Counted from the first letter of the stretch, positions 45,201-57,546 are shown. The stretch: 64,000 bases of DNA from Persicaria tinctoria (GCA_037127255.1 JBANSL010000004.1:74546627-74610626); one strand, 5' to 3'. Numbers and translations: made by a program. The notes: generated from the sequence alone by a model not told the origin.

Positions 45201-45443
45201 GGAGGCGCCATCTGAATGCGGAATCGAAGACATTCGAAAGGGTATGAAGCGGTGAGTTTTCGGAGTTGGTGAACAAGGGAAGAAGACGGACAAGCTTGTG
45301 CGTGAGCTTGGGGAAGAGGGCGATGGTGGAAAGGGCCTTGAGATAGCGAAGAACGAGAGCCCACCGCAGTTTCCGTGGGGCTTCAGCCGATTGGAGAGGA
45401 AAGCAGGAGATGAACCCGCCATCATCTGGATAGCTTTTATCAT
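42262..45443 (-). CDS. NUDX23: Chloroplast Nudix hydrolase, NUDX23-like, seven exons, 292 aa
   Basis: Exons (minus): 45443-45171, 44738-44607, 44083-44007, 43901-43766, 43675-43535, 43445-43387, 42322-42262, all GT/AG and in phase (879 bases). The first ~90 residues ([20 protein letters not shown]..., Ser/Arg/Pro-rich, few acids) look like a plastid transit peptide. A zinc ribbon follows (CQWCGG...CTICGK), then [20 protein letters not shown], the Nudix box [20 protein letters not shown] (G-x5-E-x7-REUxEExGU intact) and the C-terminal [19 protein letters not shown]. Arabidopsis NUDX23 hydrolyses FAD to FMN and AMP in plastids, controlling flavin levels; that activity is inferred from family. 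The start at 45443 is chosen because MIKAIQ aligns with the family start; a GTG-led extension upstream is unlikely. It is divergent from the F-box gene. Confidence 0.92.
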
Positions 45444-45914
45444 GATTTGTTGAATCCCCCCGGCCACGGTGCTTGTGTGCAGGACAATCATTGATGTCAA
45501 TGCCACACTGTAAACTAGAAAAGGAAAAATACAAATAAATGTTTTTTTTAATTAAAAAAAATCTTTTTGTGTATCTTTATTGGTAAAGTTTCAATCTTTT
45601 TCTTCGACCATTTGATTTCTACTGTATAATTTAAGCAACCAGCATATATCGAAAATGAAGAAAATGAGTAAATGACAATTCAATTCATCATTCCAGTCCC
45701 TAACTAAAGTCATTCATTCTTGAATGTTATTTTCCTTTGGATTGATATTAATTTCAAGGGGAATTTCCAGGAAGACTCGCTGCCGATGTACTCCTTACGG
45801 GTCAACGAAGACTTCCTTTGTGTTTGGCGTTTTTTCTGGGTTGCCCACCAACTGTTCGATAAATTTACCCAAAGAATCTGATCGCACTCACCAATTTCTG
45901 TGGGAGAAAATCTA
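45444..45914. promoter_or_regulatory. Shared upstream region of the NUDX23 and F-box genes
   Basis: 471 bases separate two divergent start codons. The segment must hold both 5' leaders and any promoters. It is AT-rich near 45540-45700. No distinct TATA box could be assigned to either gene. Confidence 0.5.
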
Positions 45915-47084
45915 ATGTCGGATTTCATCCCAGACCATATCTTGATCGATATCCTGCAGAAACTGCCTGTCAAAGCCTTGCTCAGATGCCGGTGCGTTTG
46001 CAAATCATGGAACTCGCTCATCACATCTCCTTCCTTTGTCACCACCCAATACACCACAGCTGAAAATTCCCATCTTCTGGTCAGGTGCCTTTCTAGGATA
46101 GAGCTCAAGGGGTGGTATGCTCTCTTTCAGCCCAACAACACCCTCTATCCCGCCTCCGCCATGGACTTCCCCATCGCCAGCCGATCAACCCGTGTCCCCT
46201 TTGAGGTCGTTGGCTCAGTTTACGGCCTCTTATGCCTCGTTGATGGCTTAGATTGTGACCTTGTCGTAGTCTGGAACCCGATGATCAGGAGGCACATCAA
46301 GCTCCCAGTGCCCACAATTACCTCCTCTGTGGCTTTTGTTGGGTTAGGATTTGATCATTCGATAAACGATTTCAAAGTGGTGAGATTGGCATACACTTAT
46401 TTTGATGTTGATCAGACTTACCGAGCAAGGGTTGAGATATGGTCGCTTCAACACCCTGTGTGGAGAGCTCTTCCTGATCATGAGGGTGTGAAGTGTCATC
46501 ACATGGCGAAGCCTGGCTCATCGGCTTTCTTCATGAACGGATCCATACACTGGCTTGCTATGGGTCATTCACCTAGAGCCAGTAGAGGTGAGAGGAATCC
46601 AAATACAGTATTGCAATTTAATGTCGAGAAGGAAAGGTTTGAGACTTTAGGCATACCGGATGAAATCAAATACATTAACATCTATTCAATGTGGCTTTCA
46701 AAGTTCGGGTCATCCTTGGCATTGCTGTGCTTTGACAACCGAATGCACCCAAGTCGGTGTGTGATATGGGTCATGAGCGAGTACGGCATGGAGGAATCAT
46801 GGACATTGATGATCAGTTCGGACTTACAGCTGGGAGTCGAGAATAAGAGTTGGGTGAGGGAACATTGGACCAACATGGTAATCGTTACCAACGAAAGCGA
46901 GCTATCAACAGCATCGTATGATCCTGATCACGACGAGTATGGTAGCATTTTCAGCTTAGATTATGAGAAAGGCGAAAGCGTGACTTGTGTGGATACGTTC
47001 ACAGAAAGCCTCGTCCTGTTGGACACACAGATTGGTGCTCTAAGCTCTTCTATGTTAGATGAGTCTGATCCGGGAGAGCTATGA
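45915..47084 (+). CDS. F-box / F-box-associated (kelch-type) protein, intronless, 389 aa
   Basis: The first in-frame ATG is at 45915 (MSDFIPDHILIDILQKLPVK); the frame ahead of it has no other ATG. An N-terminal F-box (residues ~3-45, LPVKALLRCRCVCKSWNSLI) is followed by an F-box-associated domain with the usual GLLCLVDGLD, VVWNPMIRRHIKLP, VGLGFDHSINDFKVVRL and FFMNGSIHWLAMG blocks. These proteins select substrates for SCF ubiquitin ligases; the target cannot be told from sequence. No introns or breaks are seen. The family is very large, so no symbol is given. It is divergent from NUDX23 and its 3' UTR holds three copies of a short motif. Confidence 0.92.
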   Translation: MSDFIPDHILIDILQKLPVKALLRCRCVCKSWNSLITSPSFVTTQYTTAENSHLLVRCLSRIELKGWYALFQPNNTLYPASAMDFPIASRSTRVPFEVVGSVYGLLCLVDGLDCDLVVVWNPMIRRHIKLPVPTITSSVAFVGLGFDHSINDFKVVRLAYTYFDVDQTYRARVEIWSLQHPVWRALPDHEGVKCHHMAKPGSSAFFMNGSIHWLAMGHSPRASRGERNPNTVLQFNVEKERFETLGIPDEIKYINIYSMWLSKFGSSLALLCFDNRMHPSRCVIWVMSEYGMEESWTLMISSDLQLGVENKSWVREHWTNMVIVTNESELSTASYDPDHDEYGSIFSLDYEKGESVTCVDTFTESLVLLDTQIGALSSSMLDESDPGEL

Positions 47085-47859
47085 AAGCCAGATATAATTT
47101 TACTAATTAGTGAATTCAACCATAGTTGTATTATTACTAGTGTGTATGATCAGCAATTGTAGAATAGCAGTTATCTGTAAGAGGTTCGGTGTTGTTGATA
47201 AATCAATTCCAATGTAACCATGTTTAAAAAGAGCTGTTTTCTGCAAGAGGTTTGTTGTTTGTTGATGAATCAATCTCACTACTCTGTTCATATCAATGGT
47301 AGAGTAAGAACTGTTTTCTGTAAGAGGTATGTGAGAACTATTATCTCTCTTAGCAAATCTAGTGCAATTTGCTTCATACTTAAAAATTTCATAGCATCAA
47401 CCTTTATGCTCAAGACGCAAGGCAAAGAACTGGCTTTGAATCAACAAGTGCCAGAACGCTGAAGAGTCCTTGACCTCAAAGGCAATGCAGAAATCAGCTT
47501 TATTGGGAATTCCAGAGAGATCATAGATCTTCTAGGAAGCAACAATAAAATATGGTCTCCAGCAAGTAGAATAGTGAAACAATAACATATAAAGTCACTT
47601 CTGCAATCGTTTCTAAGCCACGGTATGAAGTCCATTCTTGGCATGAACTGAATGTTAATCGGCTAGAAGAAAAGAGGGACATACTTTTCAAACAGAACAA
47701 GCTCAAGGACTAAAGTCACCATCGAAATTTATTCAGTGCTCCCTTTCACGCAATGTTGTTGAAATTATGAAACCCAAAATAAGTTTAGACAAGTACCCCC
47801 CTGGAAGAAACAGCTTTGTCCTTCAGCCTTGTGGGCTACCTCATTGAAGGACAGTTTTT
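47085..47859. other. Convergent 3' region between the F-box and OEP16-3 genes
   Basis: Three copies of CTGTTTTCTGYAAGAGGT-like sequence at about 47170, 47234 and 47311 lie in the probable F-box 3' UTR. The remainder has no coding signal. Confidence 0.5.
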
Positions 47860-49368
47860 TTACTCGGTGGCAGCAGACCTTTTCTTGGTGGTGTAAGGGT
47901 AGTACTCCTTCCCATTGTCAATTCTTGTTGTCTGGCCTCCAGCATCAATGAGTGCAGAAGTTATGGCTAAAGCAGAACCTGCCTGGATTGCCCCTTTGAT
48001 GGTCCTCCCTGCAACGAGAAGAAAGTTATGAATATTACTTTCCAAATGAATTGAAAGCCCGCACAAAATAAACATTTTGCTAATGTTGATGCCATATTTG
48101 AGTCTATCTGTTTCTTCAATGTTCAAACATTCAATGTTCAAACCCGGAATACTTCATTTACCAGACTATTTCTATGTTAAGAATACAAAGATTGGAATGA
48201 GGTTTTGGGCGAAATTCCATTCCACTGGCTATAGTAAAATTCCTCACTGGGGGGCAACATTAGGGATTTCAATCCCAGGGGCATCAGTTTCAAATTGTCC
48301 AATGGCTGGTTTAGGATTTTCAACCACAGTGGTCAGAACTCTAATTTTGCTAAACTTAACAACCTACCTTTGAATTTTAGTTATCTCCAGGTCTCCACAG
48401 TCCACCCCAGGGCTATAAACCATGAACGTGGCCAAATCACAAGATTTAGTGCAGTATTTGTTTTGTATCCTGGTTATTGAACCTTTAGGAAATGATCTAG
48501 GGCAAAGTATCAAATTTTCAAATTTTGGGAACAGAACAAGGCATTTAGATAAGGGGGTTATAAACCCAAAACCCCACACACTGAAACTCAACCACTATAG
48601 AGTATAGAGCAAAACCATGGCCAAAAACTTTGTTGTTAAAATTCCAAGATTCTACATTCAATGGCAAAAAAGCAACCCGAAGTGGGAAGCCTAACTGTAA
48701 GACCATGATTTTTACCTTTTTCCTTTCTCAGCTATAATTTAACAAAAGTAGGTTAATATGTTGGTGCAGCTAAAGATCAATAAGATTATTTCTAAGCAAT
48801 GTAGATGCTACACTACTACACCATGACACATCTTTTCTAATAGAAATAGGCCAACTCCATGATAATGCCAATCAAAATGAAACAAAAGCATTCACAGGCA
48901 ATGAGTAATGGAAAACAGGAAACCAGGAAGTCATGCGTGAAATATCAGCATACAGAAAGAATATGCATTGTAAGAAGGGCATGGACATATATGTATATAT
49001 AAAAGTCAGAAGCCACATAAGCAAATCTCACCCTTGAAACCAAGAATGGAAGCACCAGCAACGAAACCACCAATAGCTCCATTAACGAAGTCTCTCTTCA
49101 TCCTATAATGTTGAGCCAACTGCTCCACACCGATGTAAACCCCACCAATTGCAGCAAAAGTCAGCCCATGACTCCCCATCATCTTCAAAGTCCTAATCAA
49201 TCCTGGGAGTGCAACACTCCTTTCAACACGAGGGACATCATGCCATGTTGCAACAACTGTTCCCCAAATCGTCCCAGCCACGAAACCAGAAGTTGCACCC
49301 TTAATCACCTTCAATGTAGCGCTGTCATCATCTTCAAGATACCTGAGTTCTGAAGGGTCTACCTCCAT
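47860..49368 (-). CDS. OEP16-3: OEP16-3-like Tim17/Tim22/Tim23 family membrane protein, two coding exons, 161 aa
   Basis: Exons (minus) 49368-49032 and 48008-47860; donor GTGAG, acceptor TTGCAG, phase 1, 486 bases. MEVDPSELRYLEDDDSATLK is followed by glycine-rich helices (IKGATSGFVAGTIWGTVVAT, LTFAAIGGVYIGVEQLAQH, FVNGAIGGFVAGASILGFKG, TIKGAIQAGSALAITSALID) and a polar tail ending KKRSAATE. The family forms four-helix membrane domains. The Arabidopsis relative is reported as an outer envelope pore-like protein and as a mitochondrial complex I component, so localisation is left open. A 5' leader intron is likely: exon end CTCGCAG|GTACATC near 49734 and acceptor ...CGGTTAG before the ATG. Confidence 0.9.
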
Positions 49369-50086
49369 CGTCTAACCGTGATACAGATACACTGAGACAG
49401 AAATCGCAGTAGGGCATCAGTCAAAGGTTGACCTCTCACCAATTGAGCATATATCACCGAAAATCTCTCGAACACAATAACAGCATTCAGCAGCAAAAGT
49501 CCATAAGACAAATCGCGAATTTCAATTAAGCTAGAAAGGCACTGCCGGATTACATCATACCTCCTAGCGAGGGGCACTACCGAAATGGATCAAATTAGAA
49601 ACCCTAGCTAAAAACTAGCCCGAAATTAGGGACTTCGACGGAACCAAAGAACGGAAAAAAGAAAAGTACTCCATCAAATTCATCAGTCAGATAAATAGCG
49701 GGTAAAAGACGATTGCGATGAGGTGGAGATGTACCTGCGAGGATCGGATGAAGAGGGGGAGATCGAGGACTGGATGGATCGGAGGAGGAGTTTCTGTGAA
49801 CTGCGAAACGTTCGTCTACGAACAAACGTTTGCGTTTTCTGAGCTAATTACTATTTTGACCCTTTTGAATTGGGCCGTATGATCAATTAATGGGCCGTTT
49901 GGTCGGCCCATTAATGTATGCATTAACGGTGTTGCCCAGCTAGCTGTGCGAGCACGTTACTTCACTTGCCCCCTCGCCTTGATCGGAGGTTCGATCATCT
50001 CGCTGTTGAACAAACCCTAGGCCAACTTCTGGCTCTCTCCTTACTCTACATCATCCGGGAAACAGAAATTCTCTGCAATTCGAACA
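49369..50086. promoter_or_regulatory. Shared upstream region of OEP16-3 and C53, with a leader intron of OEP16-3
   Basis: Contains the probable leader exon of OEP16-3 (up to about 49830, CT-rich) and its intron. Only about 250 bases then remain to the ATG of the divergent gene at 50087. AATGGGCCGT-like motifs (GGGCC elements) at 49873 and 49889-49915 are typical of promoters of housekeeping genes. Confidence 0.5.
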
Positions 50087-53000
50087 ATGCAAAACAAGGA
50101 TGATATTCAGAATCTCCCGATCGACATCGCTTTCTCTCGACTTGGAGGTTTTTTTTTTTTCACTCTCTTTTTTCCGCTTATTTCTGTTCTAGTTGGGGAT
50201 GCTCGATTCTAAGTTGTCTTTGCTGTAAATTGTTCATGATTTGAATTTTTTTGTTGTTCAATTGTGCTTCTGGATTGAAGAATGGCTGGTTGATCGGAAG
50301 AGACTTCCGGCTGATTGGCGTAAGCGGTATGCCGCTGTGAGAGTAAAGATATCGTCGGCGCTAGCTTCGTTGCCAAAGGACTTGGATCCCTACTTTCAAA
50401 CTCTAGATCTTGAAGGTTTGGATTCGTATTTTAAATTTATTGTCGCTTGATAGTAAGCTTAATCTGAATCAGTCGAACATGTGGTTGATCTTTGGTGTAA
50501 CTAAGGCTAATAAGCTGTGGATTGAGCTCTGCTAAGATCAGAAGAAGAAAATAGACATCTTGGAATCTCATCAATAGATAGCTTAGAGGGTAGCTGTATG
50601 ATACTCTCACCTGCTGTTTACCGTCTTACTTGTTAATTATATAACCTAAGGCTGACAAATAGTTTTACTGGTGCAATGGGCATAAATCATAATCATATCA
50701 TGGTATGTAATTTTCCAAAGATTGGAACTCACAATCCTTTTACTTATCTTCTGTTGGAGTCTTCATCTGCGATTCGCAGATGAAGACTTTCCAGAGAAAA
50801 TGTTAAGTGAAGCTTCAGTGTTGCATTAGAAATGTGGTGGGTGATCATGTGTGTTTGAATGACTTGATGTTGGTTAGGAAAGAATTATTGTTTCTTCTCT
50901 ACTTTTAGAAAATTGATGTGTTTCTTCTGCGTGATGTTTTCAGGAATTAGTTACATTGAAACCAAGAAAATTTATGAGACCCTTTTGAGAACCACTTCAG
51001 AAAGTCGGAATATTTTTGGCCGGCTTTCGGGTGCTGCTGTAAGATCTTCATAGGGAGTCACATTTTCTCAATCCACTTTGCTTTGACGAGCCTTTTTTTT
51101 TAACTGATATCTTTACAACTTTAAGGGTGTATGGGAGGCTATTGTGCAAGGTTTGGAGAAGGACCGTATATTCCTAGGAGAAGCTGCACAGATCATGGCA
51201 CAAAATGTTAATTATGAAATGTGAGTTTTTTTTTTTGGTATGATAATGAAATATCGTTTGGCAATACTATTGGCTTTGATCCTTGGGAATTGACTTCAAT
51301 CCTGTTTTGAAGTCCTTACCAAAAAAAGCAGGTCCAAAAGATTCAACAGCAGCTTGCCGAACTTGATCGTAAGGAGGCTGACAGTAAAAGACATGCTACA
51401 TTATCAGCAGCCAAGTATGCAGAGGCATGCCAGGAGCTAGGATTACAGGTTATGATATTGGGCTTTTGACTTAATATAAGTTCATTTATGCAGTTTCACA
51501 TAAAAAAAAATTAAATCTTGTAAGTCAAACAATTGCACTTTGCAGGGAAACAATGTCAGATTGGAACTCCTAGAGAGTGCCACAAAATCACTTCCAAGCA
51601 TTTTTAGTGAGGTTTTAGAAGTTATGCGCAGTGATTCTGTAGTGCAGGCTATGGAGTACTACTCAAGCTTTGTGAATGATGTTCATACAGAGAAAGCTGT
51701 AAGGCACCCATTGAACTTCTACACCCTCTAGTCAAATTGGTAGTTTTTGCTTTCCTTCAGTTTATGATCATTCAAGGTTAAAAGCAATTACAATATAACT
51801 GCAGAGAACATCTGGACCTGTTTTATCAAGCCTGCGGCAGATTATTGACAACCCACCTTCAGTAGCTGTATGTGTAGGATCTGATTTTCTCAATTCTGTA
51901 AATATTGCATCCAATATTGATCGACAGCATGATATGGGTGGTGCCATGGATATTGGAGGAGAAGGCATTGACTGGGATATTACATTGGAGAGCTCTCAGA
52001 TTGATTGGGATATTGGAGAAATTGAAGAACCAGATCCTGATAATGGATTAGGTCCTTATGAAATGGTAAATGTTGGAGACATAATTGAAGATTCTTCAAC
52101 AAAGGATAATAATAATAATGCTCTTCATACTCCTACTGAGGTGGAGCTTGCGTCTGGAGCTTCGGAGATATCTTGGGATGTTGATGTTGAGAATCCTCAA
52201 CTGGATATTATGGAAGATTCTAATGCAATAAATGGGACTGGAGAAGCTAAATCATCCGATTCTAGTATAATAAGTCCAAGTCAGGAAGTCACGGAGGCTA
52301 GAAGTCCACTTTTGGAGACAGAGTACAGGAATAGAATCCTTGATGATCTGTTTGAGGTACATGTTTCCTCTTAAGAATTAAGATTATTAATATTTGCTTC
52401 TCTAAATAATGTTCAGATATCCTTAGTAGATAAAAAAAACAAAGAGGAAACTAATTGATGTTAAGGCTTGTTATATGTAATGTTGTCAGGTCAAAGCATT
52501 TTTAAATCAGAGATTAACTGAGCTGTCAAACCAAGAGACGTTGTCCTTGCAAAATCAAGTCCAGTCCGTTGCTCCTCTTGTGCTTCAGCAATACACTTCT
52601 GATGCCATTCAGAAAATGTTGTCTGATGTTTCTGCGGCCATCTCATTATTGACAAACAGAAAAACAAGGGATATGATCATGATTCTCAACTCCAAGAGGT
52701 ACGTTGGAGAATTTTGAAGTTTTCTTATCCTACATTTGACCCCAATTTATTGTCCGGACTCTGGAGAGTCTATTCAAGTTCCAAATATTTTTAGAAGAAA
52801 TATAAATTTAGCATTTCATACTACAACTTCAATGGGTGATATGTGAATTCCCTATTTGACATTTGGGACCCAAATTAGTTCGAAGGTCCCACAGACATTC
52901 ACAGGGAATAAGAATCAACTCATGCTAAGGTGCATGATCGAATGGCAGTGTGCTATCAAGTATGGTATCTATATTTTAGAAAACTAGTGGCAGACAAGTT

Positions 53001-53719
53001 TTTCTCCCACCTTAGGATTGCAGATGTGTATTTATGTAGCTCCAGGCTGCCAGCTAGTTGGTTCTGGACTTCCGGCATAAGTGATTGTTGCCTATTGAAT
53101 GTATCATCTTGGCTTCATGCTGTCAAAGCACTGTTTTTTTTTTATATTGAAGCTACCTTTAGAACCTGCTTGTTATGCTATTGATGTCTTTTCCTCCCTC
53201 TTTTTGATCTCCAGGGTTTTAGGTAGACTTGTTAGTACAATCGAGGAAAAGAAGCAGCATGAAGTGAAGTTAAAAGATGGGTTGAAAGACATATCCACCA
53301 AACGCATGGAGTTGCAGAATGCTATGGCTTCATCCTGGCCAAAGCAAGTGAGTATTATGGGGTTGCTTACCAACTCGATCTTGACCTTTGGGCCTTTGGC
53401 AAACATTCGATTCATTTCTTGCCAAGTTATTATTGCCCACATATTTACAGCATAAGCCTAGTATCAGGATTTTCTCAATGAAGCGTCGACGAAATATAAA
53501 ACAGAACATGATTCATTTCTTGCAAAGTTTTCAAGCATGCCATTGCGTTTTGCATTTGATATTTGAATTCATTCTGGTTTATTGCAGGAAGCGGCTTTGG
53601 TGAAGACAAGGGAGCTCAAGAAATTATGTGAGAGCACCCTCTCTTCCATGTTTGATGGTCGACCTGTCCATATCATTGGAGAGATCAATACTTTGTTGAG
53701 TAGTAGCATTTCTGCATGA
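50087..53719 (+). CDS. CDK5RAP3 / C53 homologue, UFMylation and ER-phagy adaptor, ten exons, 566 aa
   Basis: Exons 50087-50147, 50281-50415, 50944-51038, 51126-51220, 51313-51448, 51546-51698, 51805-52356, 52490-52698, 53215-53347, 53588-53719; all GT/AG and in phase, 1701 bases. The N-terminal helical domain ([63 protein letters not shown]) and C-terminal helices ([40 protein letters not shown]) flank an acidic, disordered middle. That middle holds three shuffled ATG8/UFM1-interacting motifs: IDWDI at 280-284, IDWDI at 291-295 and ISWDV at 347-351. C53 links ribosome UFMylation at the ER to autophagy in plants and animals. Length agrees with the family. It converges on the SPL gene. Confidence 0.93.
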
Positions 53720-54273
53720 TATCAGTCTATCGTTTTCGAGTAATAAGAACCATGCTTCAAATGACATTCCACATAGATACAAAGTAATTTGAACAATTCA
53801 TCCTTTATGGCAATGCTGTTTTAGCGTTTTTGGTTTTATGTGTTTGCTGCTGGTAGTCCATCTAGCATTAGCATTCCAGATAAACAATGAACATCCTCAA
53901 GCTTTGCATTGAGTTTTTTACTAGATGCCCTTATTAGAGTTGGAAGGTAACCTGAATTCGGGTTCATGAGCTGCTCCCGGTTGATGGGGAGTACAGGCAA
54001 GTGATACAAAAGTCCAGATAAACAATGATAATAAAGGTTAATGCCATGCTTACAAGTACAAAACAGCTAACAGCGTCCAATAAGCTGCTACTTGAGTGGT
54101 CTGTTGTACGCATGCTCTCATATTATCAGTTTGCACAGAAAAGAGAGACAGCGACAAGCATTAAAGGCATTACCCATACTGCTGCATAACAGCACAGATC
54201 AAGACCGACTGAGAGGCGCAGTCTCGAGACAAGTCTTGAGCAACAAAAGAGAGAGAGCTAGCTAGCGACGTGG
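53720..54273. other. Convergent 3' region between C53 and the SPL gene
   Basis: 554 bases between two stop codons on opposite strands. It should hold both 3' UTRs. No repeats or frames of note. Confidence 0.5.
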
Positions 54274-57200
54274 TTAAAGCAACCAGTGCATGTGGTCAGT
54301 GGAAGAGCCGTAGCTTGAGTGCTCAAATTCCACGAGCTGTCTTCCGCCACCCGGTGGCTGAGCCATGTCGAGTTCATCGCTAGATGTACGGGATGGAATA
54401 GGATGCGACACTTGACCAAGACCCAGGGAAGATGGGACACTGCTGAAGTCATGGCTGGCCTCCCCAACCTTGAAGCCCCATGGGTTCTCAGAAAAGTGCC
54501 CCATTGCAGTGCTGTGGTGCCCGGATGATTGGCCTATTGAGGCTCCTCCGGTATTCAGTAGGTTGCTTGATCCAATACACGGTGCTCGGTTTCCAGAGCT
54601 CCAATCCTGATTTGACAGAAGAGAGAGAGCACAGCTGGAGTCGGTGACCCCGGCAAAACATTCTCCCGAGGGAATGGTGTGTCCCACTTGGTAGTTAGTC
54701 CTGCCAGCTGAAGTTTGCAAGAACATCCCCGCCTGGGGGTTCGGGTTCCCTGACCATGGACCCTGAAGGAATTTTCCCACATCGGCGGAGTGGTCTGCAG
54801 CTGTTTTGGTGCCTGGCCAAGAGGACCCATCAGGAGCTTTCAAGCTTGAAGTGAAGTCCACTAAGAAGCCGTTGCCACTACTGCCGCCATCTGCATTTAA
54901 GTCATTTGAAAATTCTGAACAAAGCTTCTTTTGTTTAGAAGAATGGGTGAACTCAAATCCAATCAACAGCAGATCATGATTCTAACCATATACAGACGGT
55001 GACAACCGGCCCAATCGAGTAGACAGTAAAGATCCTGGGGGCGGTTTCCTTCTCCGCTCATTGTGGCCTGCAAGACGTCTGCGGCAACTTCGTTTCCCAT
55101 GGTCAAATTCCACAAGCTGATGAAACCTGGGAAAGGTGCAATCCAACAATCTCTACACAACTTAGATTCATGTAAGAAGAAACCCCAGGAAAAAAACATG
55201 CATTATCATGTTAAGAGTCTTTTCACAAAGCCCAGGGTTCAGCATATGTCAATTGATGGTCAAAACATGAGTTATAATATCTTTTGCTTAATATTGCTTA
55301 TTTGCAGAGATAAAGCCAGCTAATTAACTCACGAACAGTAGAGTGTCCATATTGAAATTGGAATACATCAATACAAGCATAGCAACAAGAGTAGATGATC
55401 AATGGTTTAATTGATGAGCAGATCTGTTCATGAATTAAGCTCGCTCTGATCCCCAATTCAAGGTCAGATGTCTCCTGGACTTATCATTGAAGTTCGAGCG
55501 TTTTCACAAAGATCGGTTTTCTTGGTTCAATAAGAGACTGATATTTTTGAAAAGCTAGTGAATGGGCTATTCTAGTTGACCGAGAAAAGCATGTTAAGGA
55601 AATGAGCAGTTTGACGTATAATGCACTTAATAGGGAGGATTATTTTGTGCCCTGTAGACAACCCTTCTATTGAAGTCACTTCATTTGATAAAGACTGTTA
55701 CTTTAAAAAGAATGGCATGTTCCAACTCATATGAGCATGCACATGTGCTTCTAATAAAAAGGCAAAGGAGCAGCATGAGCATCGTCATGCAATTATTGCA
55801 ACCTAATTAATCAGATGATTGAATAAAGATATGTTCACTACACTAGAAGTATGCGATGGTCCATAAATAGAAAAGAGAGACTTCTAAGAGCAAAGGTATC
55901 AATTAATGGGCAGCACAAGTACAGGAAATTTCTGGTATCCTAAATAACTAATAACACATCATATGCCGAAAGATGAGCAAATGTACTTCATCTACAACAA
56001 ACTTAAACACAATATCAATGAACCCATGTACCAGATAAGAAGTTTTTTTTTCTGTTAGTGCTGCCTTTGATACCTGCACCGCAACCTTTGCTCCTATTCT
56101 GGTGTAGCGCTGTTCTAACAATTCTCTATTTCATGTAATACATTTTTTTTTTCTAGAATTAAGGCGTACAACACGCCTAAGATAAGCCGAGTCATATATT
56201 TGTTCAATGGAGTGTATCTATGCAGTAAGTTAATTGCATATATGAATTTCTTCACCCGAGAAACGCATCCTAGAAAATAGAAAACCGAGGCTGAAGTCGA
56301 CATACTGTCTAAATCCCCGAGATGCTACCACACTGAAGGCTGCAATATTGTTTCTCGATTTTTCCTAGTTCAACAAATTTCTACCATCAGGCTGCACTTA
56401 TCCTTTCACAACAATCAGATAAAACCCTAACAATAACCACCACCTGAATTTAATTAACGGACCAATTATAAGACTCAGGTTCCTATCCATATTAAACATA
56501 AAAATAGATTGAAAACCAACCAAATAAAATAGGAAAAAGCACAACTATAACCATCCTGATGACACTGACAGGCAGGACCATCAAAATAAGATAGATAAAA
56601 TATGTAAATGTCAGCATTCAACACCTTTCCAAACTATATTATATATCACCACCAACTATAATCCCATACATGTCACTGCAGGTGCCCAGATAAAATTATA
56701 TATAAATAAAACCCAAGGGGATACAGCGGCAGTATCAGATCAAGTACCATTATCTAACCCTAGAGGAATTAAATACTTGCCTAACTGACAAGCTAAACTA
56801 TATTATATAATGAGAAGAAAAAAAAAACTCATTACTTGCCCAATCCCATATAAGAATCTGTTTAATTTGCTATCAACAATCAACATATTCATAAAAGTGA
56901 TAACTTGGAGTTCTGAAAACCAAAAATAGAGAGGCAATTATCCATTTTTCCCTCTTTGGGAAAGGCTAGTAATTACCATTAACAGCTAACACTAGTGCTG
57001 TGCAGCCACTGTAGGAGTGGTTGCTCCTTATATGTATCAATTCACTGAACCCCAAACTTCCATAAAAGGAAAAACAAAAAAGATTCAAAAAAAGAAAAGA
57101 AGAGAAATAGAAACCCCCAAAACCTAGAAATTGGGGGAGATGGTAAGAGTGAGGGGGATAGACATAGACCTGCTGCACTGCTGGCAAAACCTCTGCTCAA

Positions 57201-57546
57201 TCCCACCAACGATGACCTTGGAGGACTTGGAATGCATACAACAGACCTTATGCCTGGAGTAATAGGCCTTAGCATCGGTCAGATCTAGGTCGCAGCCCTC
57301 GACCTGGCACCTCGGGGGCTGCGGGGTATGGGAAGCCGCCCTCCCTTTCTTGGCCGCCGGAGACGCGGAGGAGGAGGAGGACCCACCTCCGGAAATGCCG
57401 GGAGCTCCAAGACCCACATCGCCGAAGTAGATTTTCTGGCCGAATTTCAGGCCGTTGAGGGAGTCGGAGGACCTTGATGAGCGGGAATCGCCACCAACGG
57501 TATTCGGGTAGCTTGAACCCATCTCCTCATAGCGTCTACCGGCCAT
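54274..57546 (-). CDS. SQUAMOSA promoter-binding-like (SPL) transcription factor, three exons, 377 aa
   Basis: Exons (minus) 57546-57170, 55126-54987 and 54890-54274, in phase (1134 bases); intron 1 is about 2 kb. The SBP domain (about residues 79-154) is split by intron 1: [45 protein letters not shown] then [20 protein letters not shown], which gives both zinc sites and the bipartite nuclear signal. The last exon carries a miR156 target site that codes ALSLLSN. SPL proteins bind GTAC cores and promote phase change and flowering. The block [19 protein letters not shown] and overall length suggest the SPL13 clade. An alternative exon 3 start 76 bases earlier is open but the AAATGCAG acceptor keeps phase. 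Confidence 0.92.
54613..54632 (-). promoter_or_regulatory. miR156/157 target site in the SPL coding exon
   Basis: The minus strand reads GTGCTCTCTCTCTTCTGTCA, the canonical miR156-responsive element. It pairs with miR156 (ending ...GAGAGTGAGCAC) at all but one position, and marks this SPL as a miR156-regulated, age-dependent gene. Confidence 0.93.
55127..57169 (-). other. Long first intron of the SPL gene
   Basis: Runs from donor AG|GTCTATG to acceptor TTTCCCAG|G. It contains no coding exon or recognisable element; AT-rich with polypyrimidine stretches. Confidence 0.75.

Noticed and set aside
54891..54966. SPL exon 3 starting at the in-frame extension (IGFEFTHSS...)
   Set aside because: The AAATGCAG acceptor at 54891 keeps codon phase and leads straight into the family-conserved GFLVDF block; the extension has no counterpart I recall.
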